Source: JACQRW01 sp964371935 (GTDB lineage: Bacteria; Patescibacteriota; Minisyncoccia; Sungbacterales; HO2-52-23). From it: DNA of 6,825 bases. The stretch's first letter is position 1, and every line of letters begins with the position of its first letter. Shown one piece after another: positions 1 through 5,362 of this stretch. The translations under genes were made by a program, and so were the position numbers. Below the pieces are notes generated by a model. It was not told the DNA's origin. It worked only from the letters and a program-made list of their open reading frames with translations, and searched no databases. The stretch covers positions 1-6,825 of the forward strand of contig CAYJOT010000034.1 in NCBI GenBank assembly GCA_964371935.1, given 5' to 3'.

Positions 1-13
1 CGAAGGCGGCATA

Positions 14-42
14 TTGCGTTTTACGAGCAGACATCCTATACT
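14..42 (+). promoter_or_regulatory. Candidate sigma70-type promoter for the yhbH-like gene
   Basis: TTGCGT at 14-19 (3 of 6 matches to TTGACA) and TATACT at 37-42 (5 of 6 matches to TATAAT) are separated by 17 bases. A transcript from here would have a leader of about 50 bases before the ATG at 99. I read all three forward frames of bases 1-98 and found no recognisable C-terminus of PrkA or any other protein. The upstream gene, if any, is therefore not identifiable, and the gene may have its own promoter. The -35 match is weak. Confidence 0.3.
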
Positions 43-98
43 TGTGGTAGAACTTTGAAAACAACGCTCATACATACACATAGAAAGCGAGGTATGGT

Positions 99-1271
99 AT
101 GCCAGTGAACAAGGGTGGTTCTCCGTGGGAATTGCGCAGTCGTGGTCTCAGAGATAGTCTGCGGCACGATCAACGTGTCAAAGAGGCTATTCGTAAAAAC
201 TTGCGGGAGCTCATTGCCGAAGAAGCTATTATTAGCTCGGATGGTCGCAACAAGAGGGTGAAAATTCCATTACGCTATCTTGAGCAATATCGTTTCAAGT
301 ATGGCTATCCGCAAGACGGTGTTGGGCAAGGAGCCGGCAACCCCGGCGATTTGCTCGGCCAGCGAAGCGGCGACGGTAATGGATCAGGAAGCGGTCTTCC
401 GGGAGACGAACCCGGCCAGCTCACCTACGAAGTGGAGTTGCTCCTCGACGACCTAACTCAGATGATGCTCGAAGATATGGCTCTGCCTTGGCTTGAAGAA
501 AAGCCGGAACGGCAGATTACTACCATATCGCATCGCCACACTGACGTGCGGCGCCACGGTTCACTCGCGAATCTTGACTTTCGTCATACAGCCAAGGCGA
601 ATCTGGCACGGAATGCAGCGCGCAAGGAGCCGGGATTTCACCATATTCATGAAAAAGATCTGCGCTTCAAAGTTTGGGACGATTATCAGGAGAAGCATGC
701 GAATGCGGTGGTCTATATGCTTATGGACCGAAGCGGTTCCATGACAATCGAGAAGAAATATATTACCAAAAGTTTTTTCTTCTGGATGGTGCGGTTTCTG
801 CGGTTAAAGTACCAGCATGTGGAGACCATCTTCATCGCCCACGACACCGAAGCGCAAGTGGTGCCGGAGCAAGATTTCTTCGCGCTTTCCAACAGCGGCG
901 GAACAAAATGCTCCTCGGCGTATAAAGTTGCTTTGGAACATATGAGAGAGCACCATCCAGCCAGCGGCTGGAATGTGTACTTGTTTCATTTTTCCGACGG
1001 CGATAACTTGCCGTACGACAACGTTGTTTGTAAGACCATTGTTGAAGACCTCCTTGTCCACTGTAATATGGTTGGGTATGGAGAAATCCATTACAGAGAT
1101 GAGGCCAGCTTCTATGGCGGTACGGTTACGCCATACGCGCCCAGTACGTTACAATCCACATTGCAGCAGATCAGTCATCCCCGGCTCTTGAGTGTAACCA
1201 TCACTCATAAGGAAGAACTGTACAAAGTATTACAGTCTTTCTTACAGCCAAAGGAGGCCGTTGCTATATGA
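99..1271 (+). CDS. yhbH: DUF444 / UPF0229 family protein (YhbH/YeaH-like), VWA-type fold
   Basis: The 390-residue product is full length for the UPF0229 (DUF444) family, known as YhbH in Bacillus and YeaH in E. coli. The start is the ATG at 99, with GCGAGG at 87-92 as ribosome binding site; the ATG at 94 is out of frame. Residues 1-70 carry the family's basic N-terminus (RSRGLRDSLRHDQRV..AIRKNL). A glycine-rich linker covers about residues 75-106. A von Willebrand A-like domain follows from about residue 200, with the metal-site motif M-D-R-S-G-S-M (D210, S212, S214), a T in S-G-G-T-K (T269) and a D in F-S-D-G-D (D300). In many bacteria the family is encoded with the PrkA serine kinase and SpoVR and is tied to stress or starvation responses. 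The biochemical activity is not established, and it is presumably cytosolic because no signal or membrane segment is visible. Neither partner is recognisable here: bases 1-98 show no PrkA end, and no SpoVR follows despite a coupled start signal at 1251-1270. Confidence 0.92.
   Translation: MPVNKGGSPWELRSRGLRDSLRHDQRVKEAIRKNLRELIAEEAIISSDGRNKRVKIPLRYLEQYRFKYGYPQDGVGQGAGNPGDLLGQRSGDGNGSGSGLPGDEPGQLTYEVELLLDDLTQMMLEDMALPWLEEKPERQITTISHRHTDVRRHGSLANLDFRHTAKANLARNAARKEPGFHHIHEKDLRFKVWDDYQEKHANAVVYMLMDRSGSMTIEKKYITKSFFFWMVRFLRLKYQHVETIFIAHDTEAQVVPEQDFFALSNSGGTKCSSAYKVALEHMREHHPASGWNVYLFHFSDGDNLPYDNVVCKTIVEDLLVHCNMVGYGEIHYRDEASFYGGTVTPYAPSTLQSTLQQISHPRLLSVTITHKEELYKVLQSFLQPKEAVAI
1251..1270 (+). promoter_or_regulatory. 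Orphan Shine-Dalgarno plus overlapping ATG at the end of the yhbH-like gene
   Basis: AAGGAGG at 1251-1257 is a near-perfect Shine-Dalgarno sequence. It lies 10 bases before an ATG at 1268-1270 that overlaps the TGA stop (1269-1271) as ATGA, the classical layout of a translationally coupled next gene. The reading frame opened there runs only 51 codons, to a TAA at 1421-1423. It reads through the palindrome at 1362-1397 and antisense to the PAP2 gene. Its start (MSVLCYRNSCGQ) does not resemble SpoVR or anything I recognise. The signal may be left over from a lost downstream gene, or may simply be codons K-E-A of the host gene. Confidence 0.4.
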
Positions 1272-1337
1272 GTGTTTTATGTTATAGAAACAGTTGCGGA
1301 CAATCAAAGGGTTGTCTGCATTTCCTTTCGGGTGGGA

Positions 1338-1910
1338 TTATACAACCCTGCTCGAACATTTTTTTCCGCCAAAGGCGGATCCGCCTTTGGCGGAAAACGG
1401 AACTGACCGCCTCCGCCAAATAATATATGCTACTCCATACGCGCTTGCGATGCCGATCAGCAGGCCTCCGATGATGTCTGACGGGTAGTGGATGCCTGCG
1501 ATTACGCGGCTGGTCGTGATGAAGATGGCCGCGAGGAAAAGTACCGTACCCCATTTTTTGTTATGCAGATAAACACCGGTCGCGAGGGCGAAGAAGAATG
1601 TGGCATGGCCGGAGGGAAATGACCACGCGCTGTCAGAGAGCAGCTGATGCACCTGCAAGGTTGCGAATGGCCGGGGGCGATGGTAAAAAAAGCGTATCAG
1701 TTCGGTAATGCCGAGACGCGCGATAAGGGCGGAGATGATTGATATCCAAAAAACAGTGAGGCGATCACGCGCCCACCACGTCGTTATCAGAAAAAGAACA
1801 ACCACGACATACGCAAGATATTGCGCGAGAAAAATGATCAGGAGATCAAGAATATATGATCGGCCTGCGAAGTTATTGAGCGCAAAGAAAAGCGATGTGT
1901 CGAGAGTCAT
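1338..1910 (-). CDS. PAP2-superfamily membrane phosphatase, probable undecaprenyl-diphosphate phosphatase
   Basis: The 190-residue protein has the three phosphatase signature motifs. They are R73-x6-R80-P81 (the usual first Lys is Arg), P99-S-G-H102, and S134-R135-x5-H141-x3-D145; H102 and H141 are the expected catalytic histidines. Hydrophobic segments at about 20-45, 52-70, 103-115, 121-133 and 147-164 indicate an integral membrane protein. The family removes phosphate from lipid phosphates and diphosphates. The place directly behind uppS suggests undecaprenyl diphosphate as substrate, which is an inference. I chose the ATG at 1910, 19 bases after the uppS stop, because the N-terminus there (M-T-L-D-T-S-L-F-F) looks native and the longer frame overlaps uppS. 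A GTG at 1937 is the alternative. No Shine-Dalgarno is visible, so translational coupling to uppS is likely. The last ~20 residues, after the basic stop-transfer W-R-R-R, are encoded by the palindrome at 1362-1397 and look like an acquired tail. Confidence 0.88.
   Translation of the reverse strand: MTLDTSLFFALNNFAGRSYILDLLIIFLAQYLAYVVVVLFLITTWWARDRLTVFWISIISALIARLGITELIRFFYHRPRPFATLQVHQLLSDSAWSFPSGHATFFFALATGVYLHNKKWGTVLFLAAIFITTSRVIAGIHYPSDIIGGLLIGIASAYGVAYIIWRRRSVPFSAKGGSAFGGKKCSSRVV
1362..1397. repeat. Perfect 36-base palindrome inside the 3' end of the PAP2 gene
   Basis: Each half is TTTTCCGCCAAAGGCGGA, and the two halves are exact reverse complements about a central GGATCC at 1377-1382. 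Each half also contains its own small hairpin: CCGCC-AAA-GGCGG at 1366-1378 and CCGCC-TTT-GGCGG at 1381-1393. The element could therefore form one long cruciform or two tandem hairpins. A partial extra unit, CCGCCTCCGCCAAA, lies at 1407-1420. There is no T-run directly after the stem on either strand (AAAACGG follows on +, AAAAAAATG on -), so it is not a canonical terminator. Similar TCCGCC..GGCGGA palindromes are, to my knowledge, dispersed repeats in many Candidate Phyla Radiation genomes. Confidence 0.95.
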
Positions 1911-1929
1911 GCCAGAAAATAGAGATACA

Positions 1930-2643
1930 TTATGCACCGCGCAACTGCCTGCGCTTCTGATACCCAGTGAGAACTCGGCCGAGCTCCTCTTCGGAGAAAG
2001 CCGGCCAGAACGTTCTCGTAAAGTAAAACTCGGCATTGGCCGTATCCCACATCATAAATCCCGAGCTCCAGTGCGCCCAGTCCGGTTCCTCTTCTCCGGT
2101 GCGTATCACCAGATCAACCGCAGGCAGGTCAGCCGTCCACAGCCGGTCTTTCACGTTGTCGTATCGGATAGCAGGCAGATGGTCTTTTGCAAGTCGCTCT
2201 ATGGCGTCAGTCATCTCGGCCCTGCCGTCATATCCGAAGAGAATAGTGAGGTTTTGTCGGGCAAAAAGTCCGGTTTTGGCTTCAAGGCCGGCAATCGCAT
2301 TCTCGAGTGCCTTATTCTTTACGATTTCTCTGCCGCGGCCGAGTACGCGAAAACGAGTCTGGTTTTCCCGTAATTCCTCAAAAAATGAATCTTTTTGGAT
2401 ATGCTCGGTAAAAATTTTTACGAGCCACTCGATCTCAATCTTGGAGCGTTTGAGCAAGTTATCTTCCGATGCGGCCCACAAGGTCAGAAAAGGTATGCCG
2501 CTTTTGAACGCGGCTCTCGCAATAGTTTGAAACTGGGCAGCGCCTGCCCGATGGCCTTCCCATGGAAGCAGTCCTTGTTGTTTTGCCCATCGGCGATTTC
2601 CATCGGGAATAATGGCAAGATGCGACGGGAAAGGTGCGTGCAT
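1930..2643 (-). CDS. uppS: Undecaprenyl diphosphate synthase (cis-prenyltransferase, UppS)
   Basis: UppS condenses farnesyl diphosphate with isopentenyl diphosphates to make the C55 lipid carrier for peptidoglycan and other envelope polymers. The 237-residue length is normal. Motifs in order are H-L-A-I-I-P-D14-G-N-R-R-W-A-K (D14 is the catalytic Asp), G30-H-R-A-G, L-T-L-W-A-A-S59-E-D-N62 (region III), F136-G-Y-D-G-R-A-E-M, R181-T-G-E-E, and M-M-W199-D-T-A-N-A-E205-F-Y-F. The segment between R181 and W199 is about 5 residues longer than in E. coli UppS and lacks the plain R-x-S-N-F pattern, which I believe is a variant common in Candidate Phyla Radiation proteins. I chose the ATG at 2643 because the family's conserved block begins just after it. 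The ATG at 2721 would overlap the preceding gene and adds a non-conserved N-terminus. It is the middle gene of a three-gene operon, with no Shine-Dalgarno visible. Specificity for C55 rather than C50 products is assumed. Confidence 0.92.
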   Translation of the reverse strand: MHAPFPSHLAIIPDGNRRWAKQQGLLPWEGHRAGAAQFQTIARAAFKSGIPFLTLWAASEDNLLKRSKIEIEWLVKIFTEHIQKDSFFEELRENQTRFRVLGRGREIVKNKALENAIAGLEAKTGLFARQNLTILFGYDGRAEMTDAIERLAKDHLPAIRYDNVKDRLWTADLPAVDLVIRTGEEEPDWAHWSSGFMMWDTANAEFYFTRTFWPAFSEEELGRVLTGYQKRRQLRGA

Positions 2644-2674
2644 ATCGGTTAAACGTCTTGAATGCCTGACAAGG

Positions 2675-4132
2675 TCACTTTTTCTTAAGCTGGCTTTCCA
2701 TATACTTGCGAAACGCATCAACGACTGATGCCCGCAGGGACGGGGAAAGATCGTCCATAGCGTTTTTCAGGCTTTGCGGTCCGGAAACGGCAGAAGTGCT
2801 CGTGGCCTGATTCGCAGGCCGTGGCATTGGTACAGCGCTGCCCGGCCCAGATCGCGAGTCAAACATTAATTGCACTTCCTGGCAGTTGCCGGGAACGTCC
2901 GCTCCAAGCGCCTCTACTCGGCATTTCTCTTTTGTATTTTCACGGTCTGATCCTTTGAAGAATTGCCCCATGCCCTTGGGCGGCTCCATTGGTTTGAACT
3001 GGATTCCAGGAATCTGCTGGGATACTTGGCCGAATTGCTGTCCGGTAAGATCAAAGAGCGCGGCGTATATCTCTTCTTTTATGTCTTGTCCCTCTTCAAT
3101 CATTCTGATCAGAGTTTCCGAGTCTACGCTTGGTTGGCTAAGGATGTCTTTGATCTCGGCTATCTTTGCGCGCGCTTCAACTATTAAACTTTCCAGTTCC
3201 GCGGTGTCTTCTTTCTGTTTTTTAAGGCGCGTGATCTGTTTGTCTATCTTGACAAGCTCGCGATCTGCCTGTTTGAGCATTTGCTTGCTATTTGAGACCA
3301 TGCTAAAAGTCTGCTGCCAACCGCCGATCTCATGGAACGCATCAAAGACCCTGTCTTTCAGAATGTCCATAGCATCTTCCGGGTTGTTATTTTGCAATGC
3401 CTGTCCCGCATCGGCGATACCCTGTACAATGGCATCAACCGATTTCTGCCATCCGGTCAGAACCGAGTCAACGTTGATTTTCATGCTTTTGGCCCGCGTC
3501 TGGGCGCGTGCAAGCGACGTTTGCTGCTGTTTGAGCATCCGGTTTGCCTCCTTGAACATGCGCGGAAGCTGCGTGCTCATTTCGGCTTTCTGCATGCCTT
3601 CGTTGATGGTCTGCATCAGGTCGCTAAAGTCATGATCTCCCATCAGCGCCTCCATATCCTCCGGCAAGGTCGCGTTCTTCATCTTATCCACCAGCGCCTT
3701 GATCTGGTCTATGGCGCCCCGGACATCGGCCGGTATGATGGCGCCCTTGCTTTTTAACCCGGCGATTCTTTTTTCAATCATGGAAAGCTGCCGCTCCATC
3801 TGTGCGCTGCCGCGCTTCATATCGCCAAGCATGCGCTGTTGCTGTTGTTTCTGCCACTCTTCCATCTGTTTATTCATATTATTTTCATCGCCCATGTGCA
3901 TACCCTGAAAATTCTTGTCATTTTGAAATTGGCCCGGCTGCTGAAAACGCGGGTCTTGCGGCAGAAACTGCCCGCCCATTTGGGGCTGGCTTGGCAACAT
4001 GAGCTGCATAGAAGAGTGCGCCGCATCCGGAGCGGATAATGGCGGCGGAGGCAGTGTCTGGGCCAAAGCAACCCCGCCTGAAAAAAATAATGCAGATACT
4101 ATAAAAAATGTCCTCTGTAGAGATACATGCAT
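2675..4132 (-). CDS. Secreted Q/M-rich helical protein with three diverged repeats, function unknown
   Basis: I do not recognise the family. The 485-residue product begins with a convincing Sec signal peptide: K/R-poor start, hydrophobic core F9-A22, and a likely cut after A-L-A24 before Q25. A low-complexity stretch rich in Pro, Gln, Met and Asn covers about 28-100. The rest is mostly charged and helical. Three related blocks of about 60 residues can be aligned by eye at roughly 117-180, 207-270 and 294-354. Each has an amphipathic helix with I-x-x-L-K or R-A-K-S, a break near 130, 220 and 309, then a second helix and an acidic D/E-rich segment. The C-terminal part (370-485) is Pro/Gly-rich, with two cysteines (C404, C417) that could form a disulfide, and ends in a basic amphipathic helix. 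It is the first gene of the operon with uppS and the PAP2 gene, so an extracytoplasmic or envelope role is an inference. No LPXTG-type anchor or transmembrane helix is visible after the signal. Confidence 0.8.
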   Translation of the reverse strand: MHVSLQRTFFIVSALFFSGGVALAQTLPPPPLSAPDAAHSSMQLMLPSQPQMGGQFLPQDPRFQQPGQFQNDKNFQGMHMGDENNMNKQMEEWQKQQQQRMLGDMKRGSAQMERQLSMIEKRIAGLKSKGAIIPADVRGAIDQIKALVDKMKNATLPEDMEALMGDHDFSDLMQTINEGMQKAEMSTQLPRMFKEANRMLKQQQTSLARAQTRAKSMKINVDSVLTGWQKSVDAIVQGIADAGQALQNNNPEDAMDILKDRVFDAFHEIGGWQQTFSMVSNSKQMLKQADRELVKIDKQITRLKKQKEDTAELESLIVEARAKIAEIKDILSQPSVDSETLIRMIEEGQDIKEEIYAALFDLTGQQFGQVSQQIPGIQFKPMEPPKGMGQFFKGSDRENTKEKCRVEALGADVPGNCQEVQLMFDSRSGPGSAVPMPRPANQATSTSAVSGPQSLKNAMDDLSPSLRASVVDAFRKYMESQLKKK

Positions 4133-4171
4133 AGATGTATGATATTAATTGATAATCCCAAGTGCAAAACC

Positions 4172-4200
4172 AGTATACCTCTTTTTGCTTTTTATGAAAA
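4172..4200 (-). promoter_or_regulatory. Candidate sigma70-type promoter of the helical protein-uppS-PAP2 operon
   Basis: On the minus strand, TTTTCA (4200-4195; 4 of 6 matches to TTGACA) and TATACT (4177-4172; 5 of 6 matches to TATAAT) are 17 bases apart. They sit in the 74-base gap between the broken restriction locus and the first operon gene. The predicted leader is about 33 bases and has no Shine-Dalgarno before the ATG at 4132. A second, overlapping candidate is TTGCAC with TATCAT, also at 17-base spacing and about 26 bases further downstream. Confidence 0.5.
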
Positions 4201-4206
4201 CCGATG

Positions 4207-4377
4207 TTATGCACAGACGAGTTGCTCCCTGCACCCGTCCACAGCTTCATGCGGAGGAGGCTCCTCGTCAAATTCATCAGGATCAACCCCCGCGTCCTCT
4301 AATTTCTCTCCTTCCACAATTTTAATTTCCTCCGGGGTGAGGCCGTAGAGTTTATAGGTGAGCTTTGTATCAAGGTT
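4207..4377 (-). pseudogene. Remnant resembling the C-terminus of a DNA methyltransferase, in frame after the res fragment
   Basis: Directly after the TGA at 4378-4380, and in the same frame, the sequence stays open for 56 codons to a TAA at 4207-4209. It reads N-L-D-T-K-L-T-Y-K-L-Y-G-L-T-P-E-E-I-K and then I-V-E-G-E-K-L, followed by an acidic, proline-containing tail. The pattern Y-x-L-Y-G-L-T-x-E-E-I-x-I-V-E is one I know from the C-termini of adenine-specific DNA methyltransferases, not from type III Res subunits. It may therefore be the end of a second methyltransferase joined to res by a deletion. Alternatively it is the true extended end of res, with the TGA a nonsense mutation; N-L-D-T-K is compatible with Res sequence after the nuclease motif. 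No start codon context suggests separate translation. Confidence 0.45.
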
Positions 4378-5282
4378 TCAAACCAACTGATCACCCCTCG
4401 TCTCCACGATATAAACTTTGTTCACCTTATCCTTATTTTTCTCATCGGTAACGGTAAAAATGAAGTCCGGATATGTCTTTCCTTTTTTCCACGCTTGAAT
4501 TCCGTAATCGTGTTTTACCTCGTTGCGATACCAAAAAAATAATCGGCTTTGTTCATCCAAAAAATATGCCACCGGCTTTTCCAGCCCTTCGGTGAACGAA
4601 TCCTTCGCCACAAACTCAAACAAACTCATTTGCATTGGACTTCCGTCGGGGCGTCGCAAGTATTCGGTATTTGCTGGTACTTTGATTTTCTTAGGCAATT
4701 TGAATCCAATATCTTTACTCACCACCATAAAGCGAATTTTGCCTTGATATATCCACCTTCCTCGTTTTCAGCCGAGATATGCGTGTGCAAATCGCCAAGT
4801 CCTTCGCCTTCAAATGCTTTTCGTATTCCTTGGAGTAGATCGCTTGCTTCTTCGCGAAAAGCAAAAACATAGCTTTCATCAAGCAATTTTTCACCGGTCT
4901 TTTTCGCGTATGGCTGGCGCAAGATTCTCCCGACTAATTGCGTTAGCGCAGTTTTTGAATTCGTTTTATCAAGCACCGCAAGCACATAAGCAAACGCGCA
5001 ATCCCAACCCTCCTGCAACGCCTGTTTCGTGATAGCGTTTCCACTGCCAGAAAAGTTTTTCCACCACCGGTTGGTATTTTCAAAACAAAATTTGGGACGT
5101 CTTTACCTAAGCCGTTTTTCTCGTTTTTGATAAGCATTAGTTAAATTAAATACTGATTTCAAACTATCCCAAGCGGCGATACTCGCATAGTTGATATTTC
5201 CGCTGTCTTGCTCTTTACGGACAAGTTCAAGATATTTTTTAATGCGTTCAAGCGATGTTTTTTGAAAATCCTTAAGTTCCAT
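4378..5282 (-). pseudogene. res: Type III restriction enzyme Res subunit, heavily decayed
   Basis: The pieces of one Res (DEAD-like helicase plus nuclease) lie in order in different frames. The N-terminus starts at the ATG at 5282 (M-E-L-K-D-F-Q-K-T-S-L-E-R-I) and ends after 59 codons at 5103. One extra base in an A5 tract (5115-5119 or 5124-5128) separates it from G-L-G-K-D-V-P-N-F and Walker A K-I-P-T-G-G-G-K-T at 5054-5080. After F-L-A-V-E at about 5040, the text jumps to A-I-T-K-Q-A-L-Q-E-G-W-D (motif V) and Q-L-V-G-R-I-L-R-Q-P (motif VI, near 4910). The several hundred codons normally between motifs I and V are missing, and the frame changes. A further frame change near 4740 leads to Y-Q-G-K-I-R-F-M-V-V-S-K-D. 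The C-terminal nuclease block is P-D-F-I-F..V-Y-I-V-E-T-R-G-D, where the usual E-x-K Lys is Arg. Res would cut DNA with its Mod partner, but this copy cannot be active. Mod (6075-6317) and an NYN gene lie upstream. Confidence 0.88.
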
Positions 5283-5306
5283 AATGTTTTTATTGGTCTG
5301 TGGATA

Positions 5307-5346
5307 ACTCTTGATTTTTTATCCCTATCCATGTTACTCTTGATTT
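5307..5346. repeat. Direct repeat of ACTCTTGATTT in the NYN-res gap
   Basis: The 11-base word ACTCTTGATTT occurs exactly at 5307-5317 and at 5336-5346, a 29-base period. Both copies lie in the 79-base gap between the NYN gene and the res pseudogene. On the minus strand it reads AAATCAAGAGT. It could be a pair of binding sites in a promoter region for res, or a relic of a small duplication. Confidence 0.6.
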
Positions 5347-5362
5347 GTAGGAGCAATCCTAC
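5347..5362 (-). repeat. Short perfect hairpin immediately after the NYN stop codon
   Basis: GTAGGA (5347-5352) and TCCTAC (5357-5362) pair around a GCAA loop, and the stem overlaps the first base of the NYN stop codon (TAG, minus strand). On the minus strand it is followed by AAATCAAG rather than a T-run, so it is a stem-loop between NYN and res but not a canonical intrinsic terminator. It may protect or punctuate the message. Confidence 0.6.

Noticed and set aside
1..98. A PrkA kinase C-terminus upstream of the yhbH-like gene
   Set aside because: All three forward frames were read. They close at 48-50, 56-58 and inside the yhbH-like gene, and none resembles the PrkA end.
1308..1349. AGGGTTGT (1308-1315) and ACAACCCT (1342-1349) as a bidirectional terminator between the convergent yhbH-like and PAP2 genes
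   Set aside because: The stem is only 8 pairs with a 26-base loop and no T-run follows directly on either strand; the T-run at 1359-1365 is 9 bases past the stem and belongs to the palindrome arm.
1362..1397. The palindrome as a CRISPR repeat or a simple rho-independent terminator
   Set aside because: There is no array of repeats with spacers and no T-run after the stem on either strand.
2886..3635. Long open frame on the + strand opposite the helical protein gene
   Set aside because: It is antisense to a gene with a signal peptide, coherent repeats and operon context. Its translation is rich in Ser, Cys and Leu with no recognisable motifs, which is typical of a shadow frame.
3918..4286. 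Minus-strand open frame spanning the operon promoter and the start of the helical protein gene
   Set aside because: It overlaps the signal-peptide gene out of frame and crosses the promoter candidate, and its sequence shows no domain. The in-frame continuation of the res fragment explains the 4207-4286 part better.
4207..5307. Two perfect TTATNCACA DnaA boxes as a possible replication origin
   Set aside because: Only two sites more than 1 kb apart, one of them overlapping a remnant stop codon, with no AT-rich unwinding block and no dnaA or dnaN nearby. About 0.2 matches are expected by chance in this length, so they are weak evidence.
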